Shown here: positions 1-7,675 of the stretch, in pieces
Layout: every line of letters begins with the position of its first letter
Position numbering within the stretch: position 1 is the first letter of the stretch
Assembly: GCA_016927675.1 (NCBI GenBank)
Contig: JAFGMF010000086.1
Span: forward strand, 1 to 7,950
Reading direction: 5' to 3'
Length of the DNA: 7,950 nucleotides
Origin: Candidatus Cloacimonadota bacterium
GTDB taxonomy: Bacteria > Cloacimonadota > Cloacimonadia > Cloacimonadales > TCS61
Translations under genes and position numbers: made by a program
The notes under the pieces: generated by a model
Seen by the model: only the letters and a program-made list of their open reading frames with translations
What the model was told of the DNA's origin: nothing
The model's database searches: none

Positions 1-98
1 ATCTTACTTAACTCCCAATAACTTCGAATTAAAAAAATTACGTGAATTAATTTCTTGATAATTAAATAAGATTTTATCACTTTAAAATTGGAGGAAAA

Positions 99-2801
99 AT
101 GAAAACTTTTTTAATTGTATTTGGTATGATAATTATATATTTTAATCTTTCTTCAAGTGTTTATATTACTGTAAATGATCCAGAACAAAATGGTGATATT
201 AACTGCACTACAATATCAGAAGCGATGAGTTATCTGGATGATCATGAAGAGAGTTATCTTGTGGAAGTATTTGCCATAAATGGAGAAGAAACAATTTATG
301 GAGAAACCTTTTCGATCCCTGTTTGTACAGTTACGTTAAAATGCCATGAAGCTGATGTTGGTCTTGTTATAATTGATTCAGGGACAGAGAATATGAATGT
401 TAAGGGGCATACAGCAATCACTGTGCAACCATCTTATGACCCTTCGGATACTTATATCGTCAAAATAGATGGATTCATAATTCTGCGTAGCGATTATGAT
501 CCTGATGAAGAGGTCGATTCCGGGATTGTAATATTTACCAGAAATACCTACGTCCAAAATTGTACATTTGGCTCCCGAGAAACGAATCAGAATTTCTGCA
601 AATCGATCTACTTTAGAAGCCTGGCTTCTAAATCTATCGGAAATATCTATATCTTGAATTGTACTTTTAAGCAATCCTGTAAGTTAGGGGAATTCGCTGT
701 CTGGTGTGAAGGACAACCGAATAGCGATCAAAGATCTTATAAAGCCTATATTATGGAGAATCAATTTATAGATTGTGGTAAAGGAGCTTCAATAAGTTCA
801 GCAGAATATACGAAAGTAATTGATAATGACTTCATCAACAATGAATTTTACGATTTACCTGATGAAACAATTTATGGTTTATATACCACTACATTTGTTT
901 CATTTTTACTGAACTCCTGGATTCAGGGGAACCATTTTGCCAGACACGATAAAGGAATATATGTTGATGGGTGTAATCCCTATGATATCTTCTGGAATGA
1001 ATTATTGTATCAAAAAAATGGCATCTGGATAAGTAACTTTTCCAATACAAATGCCAGTATTCTTAGAAATCTAATTCACACTTACCAGGACAATGATAAT
1101 GTTATTGGAATAGAAAACTGGGGTAATTGCAGTATAAAAAGTAATACGTTAATCAATACAAATTCTGGAAATCCCGGTTATTCATCTACTGCTATTGATT
1201 TATATTATGAGGGTACCATTTATGATAACTATCTGGCAAACAATATATTATGGGATTTTACCACCAATATAAATTGTCATGATCCAAATTATGATATTGA
1301 AGTAAATTACTGCTGTTTTAACGGTTCCATTGATGGTTTTGAGCCTGATGATAACGATTGTAATCTATACAATACCGATCCACTCTTCATTTCAGAAGAT
1401 CCAGTCGATGCGGACTTTTGCCGTTTATCCGAACAAAGTTCCTGTATTGATGCAGGTGATCCAGATGCCGGGCTCGACCCCGATGGTTCCCCACCTGATA
1501 TTGGTAGCTTCTATTTCTGGCATGATTATGATACAAAGCAATTTTCTCCTGGTTGGCAATGGGTTTCTTTTCCCTGCCTTACTGAACAGGGCACATATAA
1601 CAATGATATTTACGAGCAGGTATATTGGAATCCTTCAGACCAGACCCCAGGGCTTCTGCAGGAAACACTCGGGGGAACACCAACTATTGATGGCTTTCTA
1701 AGAATAGATGGCAAAAGGGATGAACTAATATATATTGAGTATATTTATCCTATATTTTATGATAATTTATTTGATAATATGCTTTTCCGACATGAAGGAT
1801 ACAAGGTGCAGGTGGAAGATAACGCCGCTACTACTTATCTGGAAGTAGGTGGTGAACGTCTGGTATCTTATTTAATCGAAGATATGCCAGCCCTTGAGAA
1901 TTTCTGGCTTGGTTATTATCTTCCCTATCCTCAAAATATAGAAGATGCTTTTGGTGATTTCTTTGGAGATATCAATCGCGTCTGGGCGGAAGATTGGTAT
2001 TATGATGCCCATAAGATCCAGCGAGGCGGAGATCCCACACAATTACCTTCTTCTTCTACCAAAGGAAAGACCCTGGAATATGGCAAGATGTATATTGTAC
2101 AGATGTATTATAATATTGAAGATTTCTCATGGAACAGTTCCAGCTCAACCGAAGAACCGACAAAGTTAACTACTCCCCAGAATTTCACATTTCAGGAAAA
2201 AGCTGATTACGAAGCTATCGATGTTGTGGATATTCCTTCGGATGTAATTGAGATTGGAGTATTCGAGGGAGAAGAATGTGTCGGAGCCGTTGTTGTGGAA
2301 GACTGCAGTGCCCAGATTTTAGCTTATCCAGTTGACACTGGTCGGGATAATGTGCCTTTCACTTTCAGGACGGTAACGGGTCGCGGTATTACTACCCGGA
2401 TCCGGAATTACCTGGTGCTGAACCGGATCACAGGCGAATTCGAATCGGCCGCGATCATACCCGGTCAGCAGGATTATGCCGCCGTGAGCCTGGAAGGTCA
2501 GCAGGATGAGGAAAATAACCATCTCAAACCGCTTCTGCACATTAATTATCCAAATCCTTTTAATCCTGAAACCTCAATATCTTTCACCTTACCCCAGGCA
2601 GATAATATTCAGCTTTGTATCTATAATATCAAAGGTCAGAAAGTAAAGACATTGTATTCCGGTTTTGCCGGGAAAGGTAAACATGTTTTGATCTGGGATG
2701 GTAAGAATAATGACGATAGAACAGTCAGCTCAGGAATTTATTTTTACAGGCTGAAAACAGACACTGGGGATTTAACACATAAGATGCTGCTTATGAAATA
2801 A
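99..2801 (+). CDS. Secreted right-handed beta-helix protein with T9SS-type C-terminal sorting domain
   Basis: Predicted exported protein of 900 residues. Residues 1-20 look like a signal peptide: Lys2, a hydrophobic run, then a Ser-rich exit. Residues about 25-470 have the short strand-turn periodicity and Asn-rich turns of a right-handed parallel beta-helix. It closes with DPLF (from 427) and SCIDAGDPDAG (C at 449), the usual end of such helices in this lineage. A globular region follows from GWQWVSFP (485) to about 700; I cannot name its family. Residues about 700-800 contain a DVIEIGVF...CVGAVVV module (from 715). The tail from NYPNPFNPE (816) to the final Lys900 matches the FlgD-like/Por secretion tail, so the product is probably surface-attached or released through a type IX-like route. 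The ATG has GGAGG at 90-94, 4 nt upstream, so the start is secure. No lyase or hydrolase catalytic residues are recognisable; enzyme, adhesin or structural roles are all possible. GC rises sharply near 2340-2520. Confidence 0.9.
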   Translation: MKTFLIVFGMIIIYFNLSSSVYITVNDPEQNGDINCTTISEAMSYLDDHEESYLVEVFAINGEETIYGETFSIPVCTVTLKCHEADVGLVIIDSGTENMNVKGHTAITVQPSYDPSDTYIVKIDGFIILRSDYDPDEEVDSGIVIFTRNTYVQNCTFGSRETNQNFCKSIYFRSLASKSIGNIYILNCTFKQSCKLGEFAVWCEGQPNSDQRSYKAYIMENQFIDCGKGASISSAEYTKVIDNDFINNEFYDLPDETIYGLYTTTFVSFLLNSWIQGNHFARHDKGIYVDGCNPYDIFWNELLYQKNGIWISNFSNTNASILRNLIHTYQDNDNVIGIENWGNCSIKSNTLINTNSGNPGYSSTAIDLYYEGTIYDNYLANNILWDFTTNINCHDPNYDIEVNYCCFNGSIDGFEPDDNDCNLYNTDPLFISEDPVDADFCRLSEQSSCIDAGDPDAGLDPDGSPPDIGSFYFWHDYDTKQFSPGWQWVSFPCLTEQGTYNNDIYEQVYWNPSDQTPGLLQETLGGTPTIDGFLRIDGKRDELIYIEYIYPIFYDNLFDNMLFRHEGYKVQVEDNAATTYLEVGGERLVSYLIEDMPALENFWLGYYLPYPQNIEDAFGDFFGDINRVWAEDWYYDAHKIQRGGDPTQLPSSSTKGKTLEYGKMYIVQMYYNIEDFSWNSSSSTEEPTKLTTPQNFTFQEKADYEAIDVVDIPSDVIEIGVFEGEECVGAVVVEDCSAQILAYPVDTGRDNVPFTFRTVTGRGITTRIRNYLVLNRITGEFESAAIIPGQQDYAAVSLEGQQDEENNHLKPLLHINYPNPFNPETSISFTLPQADNIQLCIYNIKGQKVKTLYSGFAGKGKHVLIWDGKNNDDRTVSSGIYFYRLKTDTGDLTHKMLLMK

Positions 2802-2812
2802 CTCGATTGTTG

Positions 2813-2840
2813 GCAGGCGACAATAGCCATTGTCGCCCGC
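2813..2840 (+). terminator. Hairpin between the two secreted-protein genes (weak terminator or processing/stability element)
   Basis: A perfect 9-bp inverted repeat, GGCGACAAT (2816-2824) and ATTGTCGCC (2829-2837), encloses an AGCC loop. Two more G-C pairs lie outside one A-C mismatch. It begins 12 nt after the stop codon of the upstream gene. No T-tract follows (TTAATGACTT), so it is not a canonical intrinsic terminator. It could partly terminate transcription, protect the upstream mRNA 3' end, or set the relative output of the two genes. The structure is directly visible; the function is inferred. Confidence 0.5.
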
Positions 2841-2870
2841 TTAATGACTTTATGAGATAAGGAAACGTGG

Positions 2871-5183
2871 ATGAGAGTAAAAATTCTAATCACTTTGATT
2901 TTTATATTTTACCTGCCGGTTCAAAACGGGGCAAAGTCCTGTTCGTTGCTTCATGCCACAACCTGGCAGATAAAACAGGACGGTTCAGGAGATTTCACCG
3001 AGATTCAGGCAGGAATCACTGCTGCCAATAATGGTGACACAATACTTGTTCATCCCGGTATGTATTATGAAAATATAGATTATCAGGAGAAATCCCTGAC
3101 GGTAGGATCGCTTTATCTGATTAATCCTGCAGACTCCTTGATCGATCAAACCGTAATTGATGGTAACAATGAATTCCGCTGTGTGACAATTGATAATTGT
3201 GAGAATGCCGCGTTGATCGGGGTTACAGTACAGAATGGTCTTGCTTATGGATTGTCAAATTCCGGATATGGCGGCGGTATCGAAATATGGGAAGTGCCAA
3301 ATCTAATGATTTCGAATTGTTGTATTAGAAATAACAAATCAATAATGGGTGGAGGTATTTTTTCTAATCAAAGCAATGTAATATTAAAAGGTAATCGAAT
3401 TTTAAATAACTGGGGATTAGAAAAAGCCGGAGGTATTTTGATTGGTAATAATACCAATATGCAATTCAATGATTTTGATTTAAATAGCATATTTCTAAAT
3501 TATTCAAGTTCAGGTAGTGATATCTATTTGTCAGAATATTTAACAGTTATTACAAACATAATTGTCGATACATTTACTGTTTGTGAACCTGATTTTTTCT
3601 TTATAACACCTTCTGAATTATATAATTTTACAGCAAATAATCATAAAATCGATCAAATAAATCAGGATTTATATATTGCCCCGGATGGTGATGATAATAA
3701 TAGTGGCTTAACGGCAGAGGATCCGTTAAAGACGATTGCCTGGGCACAAACCCTTATTGAAAGGAATGATGAACATCCTAATACCATTCATCTGGCTGCA
3801 GGTATTTATTCACCATCCCTAAATAATCAGATTTATCCGCTAAATATTAAACATGGAATCATTTATTCGGGCGAATCTCCATATGCAACAATTTTAGATG
3901 CTGAACAAAATTCCTCAATTTTTCATTTTGATAATAATGAAGATATCTATACTATTTTAAATATTAATAATATAAAATTAATAAATGGCAAACGCTTTAA
4001 TAACACCTTGGGGGGAGCAATTTTTATTAGATATCAGGCAGAAATTTATTTATCCAATGTTGTCATTGAGGATTGCTACGGTATTACCGCAAGTTCAATT
4101 CAATCAAATGATGGTTTTTATAAATTTGATAACCTTATTGTTAAAAACAATTCAGGTGGTAAAGCAATATCATTAATCGCAAATTATCAGAATCAGAATC
4201 CGGTTTTAGATGTTGAAATAAAAAATTCATTAATCCAGAATAATTTTCCTGGAACCGAAGAAGGTAATGGCGGAGGATTAGGTTTGCATGGTCACATCTC
4301 CATTCCTGGTGATTTTTATGCTATGTTAATCAATTGTGAAATCAGCAATAATCATGATAACTTCTATAATACTCAGACTGGTTTAGGGGGTTCAGTTTGT
4401 TTAAATATTGGTACAAATTTAATCGTTAATCTGGTTAATTGTACATTAGGAGACAATACATTATCACATAATACTGGATGTGCTATAACAGTAAATAATA
4501 CCGTATTGAATCTATATAATACAATTTTATTCAACAACGATGGCTACTCCTTCAATCTCTTTGAAGATGCTGTTGTCAATATCTCCAATTCTCTGATTGA
4601 AGGAGGTGATGATAACATCAATTATTATTATCCTCTTGCGATAGTCAATTGGCTAGAAGGAAATATAGATGAAGATCCTCATTGGCTTGGAGAAGAAAGT
4701 GATTATCCTTTTGCACTTGACGAGGATTCACCTTGCATCGATGCCGGCACATTAGATCTACCAGCAGGAATAGAGCTTCCTGAATACGACCTGGCTGGTA
4801 ATCCACGCATTTATGGAGATATGGTAGATATGGGTGCATACGAATATCAGGATGTAGGATCGGATGAAGAAGGAATCCCGGCTGTTGATAAAACCAGATT
4901 ATCAAATTATCCCAATCCCTTCACACCGGGAGAAGCAGGACGTAGTTCTGCCACAACGATCAAGCTTGAGCTGGCTGAATCCGGAAAGGTTGATCTGGCT
5001 GTCTATAGCATCAAAGGACAGAAGGTAAAAACATTATTGAATGCTGATACAGTGCAGGGAATTTTCGAGATCGGCTGGAATGGGACCGATGAGTCCAACA
5101 AGAAAGTTCCCAGTGGTCAGTATATCTTGAAATTAACACATAATGGGAAAATGACTGCTGCAAAAATCATGCTGTTGAGATAG
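2871..5183 (+). CDS. Secreted double-module pectate-lyase-like (DUF1565) beta-helix protein with T9SS-type sorting tail
   Basis: Predicted exported protein of 770 residues. The N-terminus (basic residues, then hydrophobic residues 4-15, with Ala21 or Ala29 as possible cleavage points) is a signal peptide. The first module starts at about residue 30 with 'QDGSGDFTEIQAGI..ANNGDTILVHPGMYYEN', the classic entry of pectate-lyase-like helices. Its rungs carry GGGI repeats reminiscent of polymorphic outer-membrane proteins. A second entry, LYIAPDGDDNNSGLTAEDPLKTI (from 267), is a textbook DUF1565 start and begins a second helix that runs to SPCIDAG (620-626) and the DMGAYEY closing motif. The tail from NYPNPFTPG (679) to Arg770 is the sorting domain. 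AAGGA at 2859-2863, 7 nt before the ATG, supports the start. It lies 69 bp downstream of a similar gene on the same strand, so co-transcription is likely. No catalytic residues can be assigned; a carbohydrate-binding or processing role is only inferred. The middle is very AT-rich, while both ends are less so. Confidence 0.9.
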   Translation: MRVKILITLIFIFYLPVQNGAKSCSLLHATTWQIKQDGSGDFTEIQAGITAANNGDTILVHPGMYYENIDYQEKSLTVGSLYLINPADSLIDQTVIDGNNEFRCVTIDNCENAALIGVTVQNGLAYGLSNSGYGGGIEIWEVPNLMISNCCIRNNKSIMGGGIFSNQSNVILKGNRILNNWGLEKAGGILIGNNTNMQFNDFDLNSIFLNYSSSGSDIYLSEYLTVITNIIVDTFTVCEPDFFFITPSELYNFTANNHKIDQINQDLYIAPDGDDNNSGLTAEDPLKTIAWAQTLIERNDEHPNTIHLAAGIYSPSLNNQIYPLNIKHGIIYSGESPYATILDAEQNSSIFHFDNNEDIYTILNINNIKLINGKRFNNTLGGAIFIRYQAEIYLSNVVIEDCYGITASSIQSNDGFYKFDNLIVKNNSGGKAISLIANYQNQNPVLDVEIKNSLIQNNFPGTEEGNGGGLGLHGHISIPGDFYAMLINCEISNNHDNFYNTQTGLGGSVCLNIGTNLIVNLVNCTLGDNTLSHNTGCAITVNNTVLNLYNTILFNNDGYSFNLFEDAVVNISNSLIEGGDDNINYYYPLAIVNWLEGNIDEDPHWLGEESDYPFALDEDSPCIDAGTLDLPAGIELPEYDLAGNPRIYGDMVDMGAYEYQDVGSDEEGIPAVDKTRLSNYPNPFTPGEAGRSSATTIKLELAESGKVDLAVYSIKGQKVKTLLNADTVQGIFEIGWNGTDESNKKVPSGQYILKLTHNGKMTAAKIMLLR

Positions 5184-5224
5184 ATAATTATCCAGAATTT
5201 AAAACCTTTTATTAAGAAAGAGAC

Positions 5225-5243
5225 TAATCCCCGCAGGGTATTA
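5225..5243. repeat. Short inverted repeat downstream of the second secreted-protein gene
   Basis: TAAT and ATTA arms flank a CCC/GGG inner stem, with one mismatch and a GCA loop. It lies 42 nt after the stop codon at 5183. The stem is short and no T-run follows, so a terminator role is weak. Confidence 0.25.
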
Positions 5244-5409
5244 AAACGTACCGCAAATAAGTGGTCGTTCATGTAAATTGTCCTATCAAGGTTTCGCCTG
5301 ACACCATTTTTTCATATCTGCTTCTATTTTTAAGAGATTTTATGCCGGAGCAGAATTGCACAATAGCAGGTGGTTTCAAACGCCGGAAAGAAAGAGTCCA
5401 CCAAACTCT

Positions 5410-5426
5410 GCGCACTGGAGGTGCGC
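5410..5426. repeat. GC-rich hairpin GCGCAC-TGGAG-GTGCGC
   Basis: A perfect 6-bp GC-rich stem (5410-5415 with 5421-5426) and a 5-nt loop stand out from the AT-rich surroundings. A flanking GGTGG (5369-5373) and CCACC (5398-5402) pair lies just upstream. The structure is directly visible; it may be the core of a dispersed intergenic repeat, but no second copy is in the window. Confidence 0.45.
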
Positions 5427-5474
5427 CACTGTATTACGAAGATAGAGATGTTGACCTGCAAACCTTTATCTGAT

Positions 5475-5510
5475 TGATGGACGAAAAATTGCATTTGATT
5501 TTGTCCATCA
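5475..5510. terminator. Long inverted repeat between convergent genes, possible bidirectional terminator
   Basis: TGATGGAC (5475-5482) pairs perfectly with GTCCATCA (5503-5510). The stem extends inward by one G-T and three A-T pairs to 12 bp, around a 12-nt loop. It is the strongest fold in the gap and could end transcription from either side. It lies 292 nt after the + strand gene and about 100 nt after the - strand gene, with no clear T-tract on either strand. An alternative is that it belongs to a repeat element. Confidence 0.35.
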
Positions 5511-5612
5511 GCTTAAAACCCGGTGCTGCGAAAATGTCGGTGCTTTTACGGGTGGTCTGAAAGACTGAATATCGGCACGTTACAGTGGTGATCAGGGGAA
5601 ACTGAAGCCAGC

Positions 5613-7310
5613 TTATTTCAACATTTTAAAGACCAGGACAACTATTGTTCCTTGTGGTTTGTTATCTTCTATAAAAGCACTGCCGCCATATCTTTCCATT
5701 GTTTTCCGGACGATAAAAAGACCAAGGCCGGTGTGCCCGGTAAGACCGTATTGAAAAAGTTCTTCAAAAACCTTTTCTTTATACTCGTCAGGAATGCCTT
5801 TACCTTGATCAGCAAATCTTACTTCGCAGACATTGTTCTGCTGTTTGATAAGGATCTGCAGAGAAGGGGAACCACTATGCACAACGGCATTACGGAAAAT
5901 ATTATCAATCACCGATTCGAGAGCTTCATCGGCCAGAACATGGCAACTTCCCTCCAGCGTAACATGTAATTCCGAATATTGACCAGAGATCTGATTGATA
6001 ACGTCATCCAACTGATAAAATTTTAAATTTTGATTATCGGCAATAAAAGTCTCCAGTTCCCTCATTCTGTTAATCAGTTCTGTGCTTTTCCAGATACCGT
6101 TTCTGGCTTCCTGGAGCATTTCTTTTTCGAAACTGTCCTCAAAAAGATTAAGCGCACTGAGGCTTTTACTCAGGTTATTCATCAGATCATGCCTGAGGAT
6201 TTGATTGATAATCCGCAGATGCTCACGATGAGCCTGTAATTCCGTATTCTTTAGTTTTATATTACTATTTGCCTTGGCAAGTTCGACATTTTTCAGTTTT
6301 AAAATCAAAGCCTGTGATTTTGCCAGTTCAGCTTCTTTCACTTTTCTTTCTGTATCATATCTGGTCTGCATTTCAGCTATTTTTTTCTGACTTTCCTCGT
6401 TGAACATTTTCTCTTTCAGATTAATATATTCTTCCAGATTTTCATAAGCCTTTTCATATTCACCGCTTTCCCGATAAATAACCGCAAGAAGAAAATAACA
6501 AGATTTTATTTCTGCTTTTCCATCAAATTCTCTGGCAAAATCAAGAGCTTTCTGAGCATAAATAAGAGCCTGACTGTAATCTTTCTTGGAAAGATAACTA
6601 TTAGCCACATTGCCATTAACAACTGCCAAAAATCTATTTTCAACGAATTGTCCGTCTATTTTCAGCGCTTCATGAAAATATTCCAATGCTTTATCAAAAT
6701 CCTCCATGGAAAAATATACCAGTCCCATATCGTGAGAAATAAATGATACTGCATATTGATAGTTTATCTTCTGGGCTAATTCAATTGCTTTTTCATGATA
6801 CTCAAGAGATTTTGGATAACTCTTTGAATAGCAGTAATTATTGGCGATTTCATTTAATGAAATAACCATTTTTTCGCTATCTTCTTCATCTTGTAGTAAC
6901 TCTACCACTGTCTGAAAATACTCACTGGATTTATTGTAATTACCCAGAAATCTCTGAATGAAACCAAGCCCCTGCAGACTGATAACCTGAAATTCCAGAT
7001 TTTCCGTCAATTCTGCTATTTTCAACGATTTAAGATAATAAGACAGTCCCTTTTCCTTGTCATCCTGAATGAATGTAAAAATATGGGCGATGTTACTCAG
7101 AGCTTTGAGTAATTTGATATTATAATCATCGATCCGGCCTGATTCGTCCTGAAGAATAGTTAGCAGATTATTTGCCTTTAAACTATGTTCCAGAGATTTC
7201 TCATACTCCTGTTGGACTCTATATTTATCCGCCAGCTGGAGATGTATATCAATCTCGTTATTCTCTTTGCAGTTTTTTAATTTTGCTAATAATGCATTTA
7301 TTTCTTCCAT
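5613..7310 (-). CDS. Soluble TPR-containing sensor histidine kinase
   Basis: Predicted cytoplasmic two-component kinase of 565 residues, with no signal peptide or membrane segment. Residues about 20-300 hold roughly seven tetratricopeptide repeats (e.g. EKSLEHSLKA, PKSLEYHEKAIEL, DKALEYFHEALKI, SQALIYAQKAL), a likely protein- or peptide-sensing surface. A charged, Lys/Glu/Gln-rich coiled coil spans about 300-370. The phosphoacceptor is His374 in RHDLMNN, an H-D-x-x-N H-box. The ATPase domain follows, with N-box DNIFRNAVVHS (Asn474), G1 DQGKGIPDE (Asp501), F-box VFEELFQYG and G2 TGLGLF (527-532), so all catalytic motifs are present. No receiver or output domain is fused, so a separate response regulator must lie elsewhere. 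The ATG at 7310 is preferred because AAGGA sits 8 nt upstream. A longer reading from TTG at 7340 (575 residues) lacks a Shine-Dalgarno. The gene converges on the secreted-protein genes, so a regulatory link to them is not implied by position. Confidence 0.92.
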   Translation of the reverse strand: MEEINALLAKLKNCKENNEIDIHLQLADKYRVQQEYEKSLEHSLKANNLLTILQDESGRIDDYNIKLLKALSNIAHIFTFIQDDKEKGLSYYLKSLKIAELTENLEFQVISLQGLGFIQRFLGNYNKSSEYFQTVVELLQDEEDSEKMVISLNEIANNYCYSKSYPKSLEYHEKAIELAQKINYQYAVSFISHDMGLVYFSMEDFDKALEYFHEALKIDGQFVENRFLAVVNGNVANSYLSKKDYSQALIYAQKALDFAREFDGKAEIKSCYFLLAVIYRESGEYEKAYENLEEYINLKEKMFNEESQKKIAEMQTRYDTERKVKEAELAKSQALILKLKNVELAKANSNIKLKNTELQAHREHLRIINQILRHDLMNNLSKSLSALNLFEDSFEKEMLQEARNGIWKSTELINRMRELETFIADNQNLKFYQLDDVINQISGQYSELHVTLEGSCHVLADEALESVIDNIFRNAVVHSGSPSLQILIKQQNNVCEVRFADQGKGIPDEYKEKVFEELFQYGLTGHTGLGLFIVRKTMERYGGSAFIEDNKPQGTIVVLVFKMLK

Positions 7311-7318
7311 ATCTTCTT

Positions 7319-7323
7319 TCCTT
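7319..7323 (-). promoter_or_regulatory. Ribosome binding site that decides the kinase start
   Basis: On the minus strand AAGGA lies 8 nt before the ATG at 7310. The upstream in-frame TTG at 7340 is preceded by TTAACCGGTTAATATC, which has no Shine-Dalgarno match. This favours the 565-residue protein. Confidence 0.65.
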
Positions 7324-7344
7324 ATTATTAACTTTCCCAAGATA

Positions 7345-7356
7345 TTAACCGGTTAA
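7345..7356. promoter_or_regulatory. Perfect 12-bp palindrome TTAACCGGTTAA in the kinase upstream region
   Basis: A self-complementary 12-mer lies 35 bp upstream of the preferred kinase ATG. It overlaps minus-strand -10-like hexamers (TAATAT at 7342-7347; TGATAT at 7357-7362, with TTGCAA at 7382-7387 at a long 19-bp spacing). It could be an operator for a dimeric repressor or activator. The palindrome is directly visible; the promoter and operator roles are inferred and weak. Confidence 0.3.
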
Positions 7357-7675
7357 ATATCAGCAAGATTTTTTTATTCGATTGCAAATTTAATTTTCTG
7401 AATACCTGTTATTGTCCGATAGAGCATCCTACGGATAAAATGCCCCTAATTGCTTGTCTGACATATTATTCTTTCTGAATAGATATATCATCAGCAGAAT
7501 TGACTGGTTTTCAAGATTTTTGAGTAAGTTATTTCTGATAATACCTTAAAATCCGAACAACCCTGATAAACTTTTCAGATATGATAATATCCAGGTTATC
7601 TTATTTATCCAAGATCAGAATGATTCAGAAAGATGCTCTGTAGTTCAGCAGAGCTTCATGGATTAATGAAACAGT
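7357..7675. other. Non-coding region upstream of the kinase gene
   Basis: About 320 bp with no open frame of useful length on either strand. It contains two small inverted repeats: TCCG-TAG/CTA-CGGA with one bulge (7415-7435), and GCTCTG/CAGAGC with an 8-nt loop (7635-7654). Neither is followed by a T-tract. No RNA gene, riboswitch or convincing promoter could be recognised. The 5' leader of the kinase transcript probably starts within the left part. Confidence 0.5.
7635..7654. repeat. 6-bp hairpin GCTCTG/CAGAGC
   Basis: A perfect 6-bp inverted repeat around an 8-nt loop lies about 20 bp left of the tandem repeat block. It may mark the block's edge or be unrelated. No T-run follows. Confidence 0.3.

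Larger units (their letters stand above)
5184..5612. other. Structured intergenic region between convergent genes; no credible gene
   Basis: These 429 bp separate the end of the second secreted-protein gene from the end of the kinase gene. The one open frame of note (5261-5473, GTG start, 70 codons) has no Shine-Dalgarno and no recognisable domain. The region holds several inverted repeats, listed separately, and a short direct repeat CGGTGCT at 5521 and 5538. Neither gene is followed by a hairpin plus T-tract typical of an intrinsic terminator. The hairpin-dense make-up is more like a dispersed non-coding repeat or a decayed gene than simple spacer; this is an inference from a single copy. 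Confidence 0.55.

Noticed and set aside
55..86. Sigma-70-like promoter (TTGATA with TTTAAA) before the first gene
   Set aside because: The spacing is about 20 bp and the whole region is AT-rich, so such matches are expected by chance. Promoter consensus in this lineage is also uncertain.
378..674. 98-codon minus-strand frame inside the first secreted-protein gene
   Set aside because: It lies fully antisense to a well-supported gene and has no domain; it is a chance frame.
4645..4905. 86-codon minus-strand frame inside the second secreted-protein gene
   Set aside because: It is antisense to the conserved SPCIDAG/DMGAYEY region and has low-complexity composition, with no signs of a real protein.
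5200..5213. AAAACCTTTTATT resembling the repeat lead AAAACCCCCTTTTATT at 7857-7872
   Set aside because: The match is short and low-complexity, and no hairpin core follows; too weak to call a repeat relic.
5261..5473. 70-codon open frame with GTG start in the convergent gap
   Set aside because: No Shine-Dalgarno, no recognisable domain, and it runs through the hairpins at 5369-5402 and 5410-5426. It is better read as non-coding or decayed sequence.
5652..5969. 105-codon plus-strand frame opposite the kinase ATPase domain
   Set aside because: The opposite strand encodes intact kinase motifs, and this frame has no domain or ribosome binding site.
7311..7340. Ten-codon N-terminal extension of the kinase from TTG at 7340
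   Set aside because: The TTG has no Shine-Dalgarno, while the ATG at 7310 has AAGGA at 8 nt. The extension lies before the first TPR and adds no motif.
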